This document shows positions 8,301 through 16,062 of a DNA stretch of 23,822 bases, piece by piece. The stretch is from assembly GCA_001940725.1 (NCBI GenBank), contig MDVR01000147.1, positions 1-23,822 of the forward strand, in the 5' to 3' direction. Positions within the stretch are counted from its first letter, which is position 1, and each line of letters begins with the position of its first letter. Source of the stretch: Candidatus Heimdallarchaeota archaeon LC_2 (lineage in GTDB: Archaea; Asgardarchaeota; Heimdallarchaeia; Heimdallarchaeales; Kariarchaeaceae). The translations under genes were made by a program, and so were the position numbers. Below the pieces are notes generated by a model, which saw only the letters and a list, made by a program, of their open reading frames with translations, was not told the origin of the DNA and ran no database searches.

Positions 8301-8864
8301 ATGGATCATTTAGAGAATTTAATCCGAGAATTACTTGAACAAATAGGTGAAAACCCTGAAAGAGAAGGGCTGTTAAAAACACCTCATAGAGTCGCAAAAA
8401 TGTATGCTGAATTATTAGAAGGATACACCAAAAATATATCAGAAATAGTCAATGGTGCACTTTATGAAATAGATATTACTGATGGTGAAATGATTATAAT
8501 TGATAATATTGCTTATGATTCTATGTGTGAGCATCATATGTTACCATTCTCTGGAAAAGCTCATGTTGCCTATATTCCCAATAATAAAATAATAGGACTA
8601 AGTAAAATTCCCCGAATAGTTGATGTATTCTCAAGAAGACTTCAAGTTCAAGAAAGGATGACCAACCAAATTGCAGATTGTATTAATGATATTTTAAATC
8701 CACATGGGGTATTTGTCGTCATGGCTGGTAATCATTCGTGTAGTTCCCTTCGTGGTGTGAAAAAACATGGAGTCAATATGAAAACTATTGCTAGTAGAGG
8801 GAAATTTGTTACGGATAAACAGCTAAGAAACGAATTCTTCCAATTATTAACTTCAAATTTTTGA
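8301..8864 (+). CDS. folE: GTP cyclohydrolase I
   Basis: A 187-residue FolE of the classical (GCYH-IA) type that would open GTP to 7,8-dihydroneopterin triphosphate. The zinc and catalytic residues of the E. coli enzyme are present: Cys76, His78 and His79 in CEHHMLPF, and His145 and Cys147 in Asn-His-Ser-Cys. The family's LSKIPRIV and RLQVQERMT segments are nearly perfect. It is first in a four-gene operon with the reductase, folB and folK. The ATG has no clear Shine-Dalgarno site. Most archaea use the unrelated MptA enzyme for this step, so a bacterial-type folE here points to gene transfer in the lineage. Confidence 0.95.
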   Translation: MDHLENLIRELLEQIGENPEREGLLKTPHRVAKMYAELLEGYTKNISEIVNGALYEIDITDGEMIIIDNIAYDSMCEHHMLPFSGKAHVAYIPNNKIIGLSKIPRIVDVFSRRLQVQERMTNQIADCINDILNPHGVFVVMAGNHSCSSLRGVKKHGVNMKTIASRGKFVTDKQLRNEFFQLLTSNF

Positions 8865-8886
8865 GTTTAAATCGATGTGAATTAAA

Positions 8887-9648
8887 TTGGATCTTCAAGG
8901 AAAATGGGCACTCGTTACAGGTGCAGCACATCGAGTTGGAAAAAATATTGCACTTAATTTGAGTCAACATGGTTGTAATATTTATTTGCACTATGGAAGA
9001 TCAATAGATGCAGCTGAAGAAACTGCCCAAGAACTCAGGAATAATGGATCCAAAGTAGAGTTAATCCAAGCAAATTTATCAGATCCAAATGAGATAGATT
9101 CATTATTTTCTAACATCCTATCGTCACAAAATCAATTAGACATCTGTGTAAACAGTGCAGCTTCGTTTATTAAAAAACCAGTCACTGATTTTTCAGTTGA
9201 AGATTGGGATAAAGTACAACATACAAATCTGAGAGCACCGTTTCTAGTTTCTCAAAAATCCGCTAAAATTATGATGCATAATAATGGAAATACAAAGGGA
9301 AATATTATTTTTATTAGTGATCTAAGTGGTGTTTTTCCATGGCAAGGATTCTCAGTTCATGGCGTTAGCAAGGCTGGAATTATACATTTAACTGAATCAC
9401 TAGCTTATGAATTAGCCCCTAATATTAGAGTAAATGGAGTAATTCCCGGATTAATTCTTCCCCCTCCAAACATTGATGAGAAGAGATGGGAAAATATGAT
9501 CAACAATATTCCTCTAAAAAGAAGTGGAAATCCAGATTTCGTTAGTGATGCAATCTTATTTCTTCTAAAAAATGATTTTCTCACTGGTAACTTAATTTAT
9601 GTTGATGGTGGAGAACATTTAGTTGGAAGTATTAATCACCAGGGATAG
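8887..9648 (+). CDS. PTR1/FolM-like pteridine reductase (SDR) with catalytic Tyr to His
   Basis: A 253-residue short-chain dehydrogenase. The NADPH site begins Val-Thr-Gly-Ala-Ala-His-Arg-Val-Gly-Lys (10-19), the TGAAxRxG form of pteridine reductases, followed by a PTR1-like LHYGRS segment. The Asp145/13-residue gap/158/Lys162 arrangement matches Asp181, Tyr194 and Lys198 of Leishmania PTR1, but position 158 is His (codon CAT at 9358-9360). The start is TTG 8887: an in-frame TGA lies at 8878-8880 and the Rossmann strand begins a few residues in. Its place between folE and folB suggests it reduces dihydropterin or dihydrofolate. Whether His158 supports catalysis, or the enzyme has another role, is open. 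Confidence 0.85.
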   Translation: MDLQGKWALVTGAAHRVGKNIALNLSQHGCNIYLHYGRSIDAAEETAQELRNNGSKVELIQANLSDPNEIDSLFSNILSSQNQLDICVNSAASFIKKPVTDFSVEDWDKVQHTNLRAPFLVSQKSAKIMMHNNGNTKGNIIFISDLSGVFPWQGFSVHGVSKAGIIHLTESLAYELAPNIRVNGVIPGLILPPPNIDEKRWENMINNIPLKRSGNPDFVSDAILFLLKNDFLTGNLIYVDGGEHLVGSINHQG

Positions 9649-9652
9649 AAGC

Positions 9653-10015
9653 ATGCTAAATAAAGACACTATTTTTATTAAAAATCTGAAAGTTAGAGGT
9701 ATCATTGGAATTAATGATTGGGAAAGAAAGGAGAAACAGGATATTCTAATTAATGTCTCGTTAGTTCTTAATCTAGAGAAAGCGGGTAAATCAGATAACA
9801 TTGATGACACTGTGAATTATCGGACCCTTACCAAAGAAATTATTGATCTTGTAGAAATTTCGCAGTTCTTTCTTGTGGAAAAGTTAATCTCCACTATCTT
9901 AGATTTATGCTTGAAACAAGACATTGTTGAAAAGGCAAAGGTAAGAGTGGAAAAACCTATGGCTTTGCGATTTGCAGAATCTGTGGGTGTTGAAATTGAA
10001 AGATCTAAACTATAA
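9653..10015 (+). CDS. folB: Dihydroneopterin aldolase
   Basis: A 120-residue FolB that would split 7,8-dihydroneopterin into 6-hydroxymethyl-7,8-dihydropterin and glycolaldehyde. The family pattern is clear: Gly-Ile-Asn-Asp-Trp-Glu24, Val-Asn-Tyr56-Arg, Leu-Val-Glu-Lys, and a C-terminal Val-Glu-Lys101-Pro followed by Val-Gly-Val-Glu-Ile-Glu-Arg. Glu24, Tyr56 and Lys101 align with the pterin-binding Glu and catalytic Tyr and Lys. ATG 9653, 4 bases after the reductase stop and behind AGGGA, gives the normal family length; an upstream in-frame TTG at 9623 would overlap the reductase. Archaea normally use MptD for this step, so this is another bacterial-type gene in the operon. Confidence 0.93.
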   Translation: MLNKDTIFIKNLKVRGIIGINDWERKEKQDILINVSLVLNLEKAGKSDNIDDTVNYRTLTKEIIDLVEISQFFLVEKLISTILDLCLKQDIVEKAKVRVEKPMALRFAESVGVEIERSKL

Positions 10016-10517
10016 ATCGTCTGAAAAATTATTCATTACAATAGGAAGTAACATTAATCCTGAAGACAATATTAATTTAGCAATTGCACAACTAGAACAA
10101 TCCTTTGGAGAAATCCAGTTATCGAGGTTGTATAGATCCCAAGCTGTTTTTGGTCCACAATCCTCAGAACCTCAAGATGATTACATTAATGGTGCAATAT
10201 TAACCAAATCTAATTTATCTTCTTTCTCCATTAAGTTTAATATTTTGAGAAAAATTGAAACCAGACTAGGAAGGGTACGAACGGCTGATAAATTTGCTTC
10301 ACGGACTATCGATCTTGATATTGCATTTTATGGGTCCATAATAATTGATGAATCAAATATTCGTATTCCTGATCCCGAAATTATTAAACGCGGTTATTTA
10401 ATCTCTCCATTATGTGATCTCGATCCTGAATACTATCATCCGGAGGAAAACATCTCTCTGCTGGAAATAAAAAATAAAGTTGATGTTTCAAATCTTGAAA
10501 TCTTCAACTTTAATTGA
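9996..10517 (+). CDS. folK: 6-hydroxymethyl-7,8-dihydropterin pyrophosphokinase
   Basis: HPPK, transferring diphosphate from ATP to 6-hydroxymethyl-dihydropterin. Family marks are Phe-Ile-Thr-Ile-Gly-Ser-Asn near the N-terminus, a Pro-Gln...Asp-Tyr-Ile-Asn-Gly-Ala region, and the signature Arg-Thr-Ile-Asp-Leu-Asp-Ile with Ala-Ser before it, then Ile-Pro-Asp-Pro and the Arg-Gly-Tyr-Leu-Ile-Ser-Pro-Leu stretch. The start is uncertain: TTG 9996 is chosen because it overlaps folB by only 20 bases and puts the first strand about 11 residues in; TTG at 9990 or 9972 are alternatives. The overlap implies translational coupling. folP (dihydropteroate synthase) is not in the window, so how the product is used is not shown here. 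Confidence 0.9.
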   Translation: MKDLNYKSSEKLFITIGSNINPEDNINLAIAQLEQSFGEIQLSRLYRSQAVFGPQSSEPQDDYINGAILTKSNLSSFSIKFNILRKIETRLGRVRTADKFASRTIDLDIAFYGSIIIDESNIRIPDPEIIKRGYLISPLCDLDPEYYHPEENISLLEIKNKVDVSNLEIFNFN

Positions 10518-10644
10518 TTGTATTTCTTATAAGATCCTCACAAAAAATATACTTTGAATAGCTCTTTGATAATATTTTACCTTTTTAGTAAATTTAATTA
10601 ATAAGAAACTATTTATTCCCTAAAAATAAAATGAGATTTGAAAT

Positions 10645-10956
10645 ATGTTTTCAGTAAGAGTATTTCCTCACATTCCAAAAGATATTATTGCAGATGATAC
10701 TGTTCAATTTATTGGAGATGTCTATGTTGGTAGCTCTTCTGAATTTGGTAAAAATTGTATTGTTGATGGTAGCAAATTTAGAATATCAATTAACTCGAAT
10801 TGTAAAATAGGTGACGAAACTAATATCGTTGCGAAAAAAGAGAGAATTGATATTGGTTCAAATGTTATTATTGGTAAAAATTGTATAATTGGAGTCTCTA
10901 TTCCTAAGAATACAATAATTCAGGATAATCAAACCATAGTAAAGTCGTACAATTAG
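10645..10956 (+). CDS. Short left-handed beta-helix (hexapeptide repeat) protein
   Basis: A 103-residue protein made almost wholly of hexapeptide-like repeats: Ile-Gly-Asp-Val, Val-Gly-Ser-Ser, Phe-Gly-Lys-Asn, Ile-Gly-Asp-Glu, Ile-Gly-Ser-Asn, Ile-Gly-Lys-Asn. It has the Ile/Val-Gly-x4 rhythm of left-handed beta-helix acyltransferases and gamma-carbonic anhydrases. It is much shorter than those enzymes, lacks the three metal-binding histidines of gamma-carbonic anhydrase, and has no separate acyltransferase domain. It may be a structural or oligomer-forming member, or a shortened descendant. It is separated from folK by about 130 AT-rich bases and appears independent. Confidence 0.75.
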   Translation: MFSVRVFPHIPKDIIADDTVQFIGDVYVGSSSEFGKNCIVDGSKFRISINSNCKIGDETNIVAKKERIDIGSNVIIGKNCIIGVSIPKNTIIQDNQTIVKSYN

Positions 10957-11033
10957 TCTGAGTCAAATAATATATCATAAATATTTAGTAAAAATTCGGA
11001 CTGTATACAAATTTTAGATGTAGGATATTAATT

Positions 11034-12443
11034 ATGGACCAATACAAAATCCAAGAAGTAAAAGCTGCAACTTTAATCTTAGAAAGATCGAATGGTGATG
11101 TGTTGCTATGTGAAAGAAGTAAGAATTTAAGCTTCTTTCCAGGATATTATGTTTTTCCTGGTGGTAAAATTGACGATCAACTAAGTGATGATTGGATTGG
11201 AACCGAACCTCAAGTAATACAAACAATAATTCGAGAAATATATGAAGAAGTAGGAATCATTGGTTCAAGTAGTAGAATTGTTCCTTCTGCGGATCGCAGT
11301 GCGGCAGACTTCAAAGAATTAAAATCTCATTCAAAAATTGAAAGCTATGATAAGGAAATTGTCTTTATCGGTCGTAAAATAACACCTCCATTTAGAAAAA
11401 GAGTATTTGACACCGCATATTACATTTGTAGCAAAGATTTCATCGATAATCAAGACCCAGAACCTGATGGTTATGAAATTGTATCAGTTACTTGGATTCA
11501 ACCTAAACTTGCAGTTGAACAATGGGAAAATGGTGAATTAAGGCTCCCCCCACCCACTTTACATATATTGCGTATCATGGCAAAAAATCGAGAGAATTTG
11601 GAAATGATCACATTGGTCGAAACTGAGTTACCAATCGGTTTACAAACTAAAGTGGAATTCACACCTGGAATAACTGCAATCCCAATAACCTCAAATACTA
11701 TCCCACCGTTCATGAATACAAATTTAGTAGTGGTAGAATCAGATGAAGATTGTTTAATTGTAGACCCTGGTGCAAACAAGATTTCAAAACATCATTTAAG
11801 ACAATTATTATTATCTTTACCTTCAACTCCCAAAGTTTTCATAACTCACAGTCATAAAGATCATTGGGAAGGACTTGATATTGTTGAGGAGATTTATCCA
11901 GATGCAGTTATCTATGGTCATGAAAAAATGTTTACTAGAATTAAAACTTCACTCGAAACTCATCCCGTATTTAATGAAACCATATTTGTAGGGAAACGAA
12001 AACTTGATGCAATTTATACTCCTGGACATACAGATGGTCATATGTCTCTATTTGATGAGTTAACTAAAACCATAATTGCTGGCGATCATGTAGTGGGTTG
12101 GGGTTCAGCAGTTCTCAGTTCTTCAATCGGAGATATGACAGATTATCTCAATACCTGCAAACAACTAATAGATCTTGCCCCTAAATTAATAATTCCTGCG
12201 CATGGGCCACCGAATTTCGATCCAATTAGTTTATTGAAAACTTATATCTCTCATAGATTGGAAAGAGAATCTGCAATTTTATTAGCTATAGAAAATAATC
12301 ATCACACTTTAGATGAAATCGTAGAGGTTGTTTATCAAGATGTACCCAAAGAAATGTGGGAGTTTGCTAAAGGTAATATTATTTTGCATATTAAGAAATT
12401 AGTTAAAGAGAAGCAAACCAATATCAAATTTGCTTTCTTATAA
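11034..12443 (+). CDS. NUDT19-like Nudix / metallo-beta-lactamase fusion
   Basis: A 469-residue two-domain hydrolase. The N-terminal domain (about 8-190) is Nudix: Phe-Pro-Gly-Gly-Lys (41-45), then Arg67-Glu68-Ile-Tyr-Glu71-Glu72-Val-Gly-Ile after a longer gap than usual. That insertion and the Ala-Asp-Arg-Ser-Ala-Ala-Asp stretch recall NUDT19/RP2 coenzyme A diphosphatases. The C-terminal domain (about 200-465) is an MBL fold with complete metal ligands: His272-x-His274-x-Asp276-His277, His332, Asp351 and His390. It resembles LACTB2-like hydrolases, which include RNA endonucleases and thioesterases. Fusion suggests linked steps on one substrate, for instance CoA or acyl-CoA, but this is inferred. 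Its stop faces the phosphomevalonate dehydratase small subunit across 12 bases. Confidence 0.87.
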   Translation: MDQYKIQEVKAATLILERSNGDVLLCERSKNLSFFPGYYVFPGGKIDDQLSDDWIGTEPQVIQTIIREIYEEVGIIGSSSRIVPSADRSAADFKELKSHSKIESYDKEIVFIGRKITPPFRKRVFDTAYYICSKDFIDNQDPEPDGYEIVSVTWIQPKLAVEQWENGELRLPPPTLHILRIMAKNRENLEMITLVETELPIGLQTKVEFTPGITAIPITSNTIPPFMNTNLVVVESDEDCLIVDPGANKISKHHLRQLLLSLPSTPKVFITHSHKDHWEGLDIVEEIYPDAVIYGHEKMFTRIKTSLETHPVFNETIFVGKRKLDAIYTPGHTDGHMSLFDELTKTIIAGDHVVGWGSAVLSSSIGDMTDYLNTCKQLIDLAPKLIIPAHGPPNFDPISLLKTYISHRLERESAILLAIENNHHTLDEIVEVVYQDVPKEMWEFAKGNIILHIKKLVKEKQTNIKFAFL

Positions 12444-12455
12444 TTATTAACTTTT

Positions 12456-12872
12456 TTAGTTTATTTCAATTTCAGAATTCCCTGAATGGATTGTTAGTTT
12501 AATATTCTGACCACTTTTTAGAAATATTGTTGGATCTTCTTCAAATCCATATGCCATGGGAATTCGGGCAACACTGCATCCTGCAACAGTTCCCTGATCA
12601 CTTTCTCGATTTATTATTGCTATCGGTCCTTTCCCATTTTTCACCAAATTAAGCAGTGTATAAGGTCCGACAGTAGATCCAATCCCTCTCGGAAATACAA
12701 ATATTTTCCCCTCAATGGAAATTCCATCAAGCTCATGATCTGGTTGAGTTATTTTGCCTGATTTAGTATCTACAAATCCTAACAGGGTGATCGGTTCTTT
12801 TGTAACTACAATATCTCCTTCGACAATCTGATCCCCCATGGATCTAATCGCTTTCCCTTTATAGATACTCAT
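12456..12872 (-). CDS. Phosphomevalonate dehydratase small subunit (aconitase X swivel domain)
   Basis: A 138-residue DUF126/AcnX small subunit. With the large subunit it would dehydrate (R)-5-phosphomevalonate to trans-anhydromevalonate 5-phosphate, in the archaeal route to isoprenoid lipids. The key stretch is Pro-Arg-Gly-Ile-Gly-Ser66-Thr-Val-Gly-Pro-Tyr, with the conserved Ser. ATG 12872 is preferred: it overlaps the large-subunit TGA as ATGA, a clean translational-coupling arrangement, and gives the usual Met-Ser...Lys-Gly-Lys-Ala start. The frame is open seven codons further upstream. Hydroxyproline dehydratase-type AcnX is an alternative, but the split subunits and archaeal setting favour the mevalonate role. 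Confidence 0.88.
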   Translation of the reverse strand: MSIYKGKAIRSMGDQIVEGDIVVTKEPITLLGFVDTKSGKITQPDHELDGISIEGKIFVFPRGIGSTVGPYTLLNLVKNGKGPIAIINRESDQGTVAGCSVARIPMAYGFEEDPTIFLKSGQNIKLTIHSGNSEIEIN

Positions 12873-14086
12873 TGAAACATTACCTCCACACATTTTCTTA
12901 ATGGTAGGACATAAGTTGGTAGACCATTCAAGCTCGGAGCTGAAATATAATGTTGAGCCTTAATAGAATTGGTTAATACAGATTTGAATTTTGTTTTATT
13001 ATATGGCATTACTTCCGGACAAGTGTCAACAATAAACTTTACTCCAGCATCAAATAAAATGTCGAGATAGCCTGCTGATTTTGCAATTGCTTTAAGTGCA
13101 TTAGATGAAAATAGCCAGAATTCTTTTCCTTCTTTTAGTGATCTCCCTTTTACTAAATCGGAGACTGCTTTAATTTCTTCCAAATTTGCGTTGGGGCATC
13201 CAATTACGGTTATTGCTGATTCTTCTTGGGGTTTTAGTTCGTCAAGAGTTTCATTAATCATATTATCATTGATTGATATAGAATCTTCCAAACTACTTTC
13301 TCCTATCAGCTCTTGCTCAGGTGTTACTCCTTCTATATGAAATAATTGTGTTCCGAAAGATGCCAATGCCGCTCCAAGTGCCTTAATTTCCTGTGGACGT
13401 GGGTTAGTTATATTTCGAAAAACAGGTATTGCACCATAAGTGAATGAATGCTTTTTAAATGCTTTACCTACAATTTCTCCAAGAATTGAATAATCAGTAT
13501 ATTCCTGAAGGTTTGCATCCACTATTACCTCGACATTTGGTTTCCTTTCTTCAGTTAAGTGAAATCCATAGTAAGGTGTTTTACCAACAATAGCTGCAGA
13601 TAAAACTGTTAGAGAGTCTTCTTTATTTGTTCTTGCTCCAAAAAAGGAATTCGCGAAGGCTACTGCTGAACTTTCTGCCCATGCTACATGTTGTCCTTTG
13701 TGAAGCAAATGACCGTAATCATATGGTGTGCAACTACAAGTTGTGGAAACATCAAGATCTTGAAATAGTTGTAGAATGCGAAATTGAGCAGTTGCAAAGG
13801 CCAAATCAATATACATCGACTCCCAGTTTTGTCTATCCATTCCACATGGATTTAACGTTGAAGGAACTGAAACCTTGGCTCCCTTATTTACGAATAGCTC
13901 AAGTTGATCAATTAATCCATCCCCTCCAGTAAGATAAGAGACACCTGATATATGTGCTGAAGCGACAGAGATTAATTTTTCCGCATTAAAAAATTCTCCA
14001 ACATCAACTAATAAGGAGGTAGACGCTTGAAGAGCTTCTCCATTTTCACCTGATAACGATTTTTCTTCCTCTGGAGTAAGATACAC
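12869..14086 (-). CDS. Phosphomevalonate dehydratase large subunit (aconitase X catalytic)
   Basis: A 405-residue DUF521/AcnX large subunit, the iron-sulfur partner of the small subunit directly downstream. Recognisable family stretches are the N-terminal Tyr-Leu-Thr-Pro-Glu-Glu-Glu, Asn-Pro-Cys81-Gly-Met-Asp, Cys117-Ser-Cys119-Thr-Pro-Tyr, Trp-Ala-Glu-Ser-Ser-Ala-Val-Ala-Phe-Ala-Asn-Ser followed by Gly-Ala-Arg-Thr-Asn, Ile-Gly-Cys297-Pro and Asp-Thr-Cys356-Pro. Cysteines among 119, 297 and 356 are candidates for holding the cluster. The start is GTG at 14086; no in-frame ATG gives the conserved N-terminus. It and the small subunit form a two-gene operon needed for membrane lipid synthesis. 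Confidence 0.9.
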   Translation of the reverse strand: MYLTPEEEKSLSGENGEALQASTSLLVDVGEFFNAEKLISVASAHISGVSYLTGGDGLIDQLELFVNKGAKVSVPSTLNPCGMDRQNWESMYIDLAFATAQFRILQLFQDLDVSTTCSCTPYDYGHLLHKGQHVAWAESSAVAFANSFFGARTNKEDSLTVLSAAIVGKTPYYGFHLTEERKPNVEVIVDANLQEYTDYSILGEIVGKAFKKHSFTYGAIPVFRNITNPRPQEIKALGAALASFGTQLFHIEGVTPEQELIGESSLEDSISINDNMINETLDELKPQEESAITVIGCPNANLEEIKAVSDLVKGRSLKEGKEFWLFSSNALKAIAKSAGYLDILFDAGVKFIVDTCPEVMPYNKTKFKSVLTNSIKAQHYISAPSLNGLPTYVLPLRKCVEVMFQ

Positions 14087-14153
14087 AATTGATAAAAGTT
14101 GATTGAAGTTATTTATTTATTGAAAGTCTCTAATGATTTTAGATTGTATAATA

Positions 14154-15004
14154 TTACTTTCTATTATTTGTTATATTCTGAATATACCAGTCATAGCTGA
14201 GTTCAAGTACTTTTGATCCTGTCAATAAACAATTTTGGAAATATTCAGTACTCGTAATATTAGATTCAAATAACTTCCATCCATTCATATAATAACTTTC
14301 ATACATATTTGCAATATTATTCAGGTTTTGGTTTTCTAATTCTTGTTTTATTTTTGATCTATTCCATGTCCAAATATTCAATGGATTTGGTAGTAATTGA
14401 CTTAGAATTCGTACTGGGGTAGGACTAACTTTCCATGTGAGCCGTCTTAAAGAAGACCAATAATCCATTCCAACTTTATCTATCCAACTTTCGGGTAACA
14501 TATCCAAGTATGGTTTTAATTCTGCAAGATTGTTTATATCTATCTCTTTTATGTTTTCAGAAGCCACATGATCATAACTGGGAAATTCGCCAAATAGCAT
14601 CTTAATTGAATCTACCAAAGGATGAACGAAATTTACCGCATCTTGAAGTAGATCAATACACATTACTTGAGTTCGAGGAATATGGATAAAGTTGGGATTT
14701 TCTTTTTGAAATCTTTTTTCGTATTCTAAGCTTACTTTTAAGCTGGTTTCTCTTGGATTATCACTTGTAAATAATTTTTTTTTATCATGAACGCCGTAAT
14801 GAATATCAATATCACTAATTATTGGAACATAATCCATTGGATCATCCCATTTTTTATGGCAGAACCCTTGGCATATACATATGCTAAATTATCTCCAAAA
14901 AAATTCTCCAATAAACCTAGCCATATTGTAAAAACAGAATTTACCTCATCTTTTAACTGAGATTTAATATTATCAAAATCCATATGTTCAATTTTACGAA
15001 TCAA
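14154..15004 (-). pseudogene. Nucleotidyltransferase-like gene split by a one-base frameshift
   Basis: Two overlapping minus-strand frames (15004 to 14819, and 14837 to 14154) form one protein of about 283 residues if one A is added to the A6 run (T6 on the plus strand, 14850-14855). The joined frame then reads Gly47-Ser48-Ala-Ile-Lys-Lys-Trp...Ile-Ser-Asp65-Ile-Asp67-Ile-His, the GS...DxD pattern of nucleotidyltransferase-superfamily enzymes. The rest is alpha-helical without a clear family. The start is TTG 15004 or ATG 14983. As written the gene is broken between GS and DxD, so neither piece could work. It could be a homopolymer sequencing error, a true mutation, or -1 frameshifting: the site reads A_AAA_AAT in frame, a classical slippery heptamer. 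Confidence 0.75.
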
Positions 15005-15128
15005 ATAATCGATCTTAAAGTTTTGGAAGATTTATTTGGCTTCAATATGAAAACTCATTTTTCGTCATTACTTCTGAGGATTGAATAATGTTTATAAACT
15101 TCTGAAACCACATATTTAATGATAATTG

Positions 15129-15875
15129 ATGAAGATTAAAAAAAGTATTTTTTTCCTCATTTTAACAATCTTCCTGATATCTTCGAATTCTAATCTAAGA
15201 GCGAATAATCAAGTAATTCCGATGCAAAAGATTGGTGAAGATACTGTCGGAGATGAAACATTTGGTTTAGATATTGTATCAGCCTATGCTGCAAGCTTTG
15301 ATGGACTTTTAATGTTAACTGTAGTTTACTCCACTCCAGGAGAATGGAACTTGTACTCTAATATTACTCTTAGAAATTCTTTTGAGGATTTATATTTTAT
15401 TCAAGCGGCTTATGGAGAATACGGTAATTTATTGCTTGTCGCAGGTGCAACATCACTAGAGGAAGATTCTAAAAATGCAAATGATGGAGAAGAGATATTT
15501 TATACAGAAGAGTGGAGAGTGCATACTAATTATACAGAAATTACATTATTTGTAGATTGGGCGGATATTGGTGGTGAAGGGCCTATTGACTTAGTATTTT
15601 GGACTGGAAGACCATTGGATAACCCGGATAAATTACCTGACACAGGTCATTTGAGTTTTGATGGAGTCAAAACAGCAGATACAATTGGCTATCTAGATGA
15701 CCCTTTTCGAGATTCAACAACAATTGTTGGACCAACCAACAGTGAAACCACAGTAACGATAACTCAAAACATTACTAGTAGTCAGACTGACCTATCAGTT
15801 ACTCTTCCTTTATCAAATTCATTTATTACAGGTTTTGCTATAGTTTATCTTGGATATCATAGAAAACAGAAGTAA
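15129..15875 (+). CDS. Secreted, C-terminally anchored protein of unknown function
   Basis: A 248-residue protein starting at ATG 15129 (a TTG one codon upstream is possible). A Lys-rich start and hydrophobic segment to about residue 25 form a signal peptide. The middle is beta-strand-rich with many Asp and Glu and resembles DOMON or CBM9-like sandwiches in outline, but no family is recognised. A Thr/Ser-rich linker (about 200-225) with several N-x-S/T sequons leads to a C-terminal hydrophobic segment and a positive tail, the usual archaeal surface-protein anchor. It is likely a glycosylated cell-surface protein. The gene is flanked by AT-rich spacers and looks monocistronic. Confidence 0.75.
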   Translation: MKIKKSIFFLILTIFLISSNSNLRANNQVIPMQKIGEDTVGDETFGLDIVSAYAASFDGLLMLTVVYSTPGEWNLYSNITLRNSFEDLYFIQAAYGEYGNLLLVAGATSLEEDSKNANDGEEIFYTEEWRVHTNYTEITLFVDWADIGGEGPIDLVFWTGRPLDNPDKLPDTGHLSFDGVKTADTIGYLDDPFRDSTTIVGPTNSETTVTITQNITSSQTDLSVTLPLSNSFITGFAIVYLGYHRKQK

Positions 15876-16024
15876 ACCAGATCCATAATTTCACTCTCTT
15901 GATAATAATCATAATCAAACCCAGTTATTAAGATAATAGTCAATACATAGAATTGTCACATTAAACGTGTTACAAATATTAAGATACAATTCATAAACAA
16001 CTTTTTACTTGTTGCCTTACAATA

Positions 16025-16034
16025 GATATTATAT
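16025..16034 (+). promoter_or_regulatory. TATA-like box of the HIT-family gene
   Basis: GATATTATAT lies about 33 bases (centre) before the ATG at 16063. The expected transcription start would be only a few bases before the start codon, again suggesting a nearly leaderless transcript. Confidence 0.35.
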
Positions 16035-16062
16035 GAAGAATTCAATTTTTTGATATTATATA

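Noticed and set aside
10645..10956. Gamma-carbonic anhydrase
   Set aside because: The beta-helix repeats fit, but the metal-binding histidines are missing and the protein is too short.
13627..13932. 101-codon plus-strand frame
   Set aside because: It lies wholly within the well-supported phosphomevalonate dehydratase large-subunit gene on the other strand.
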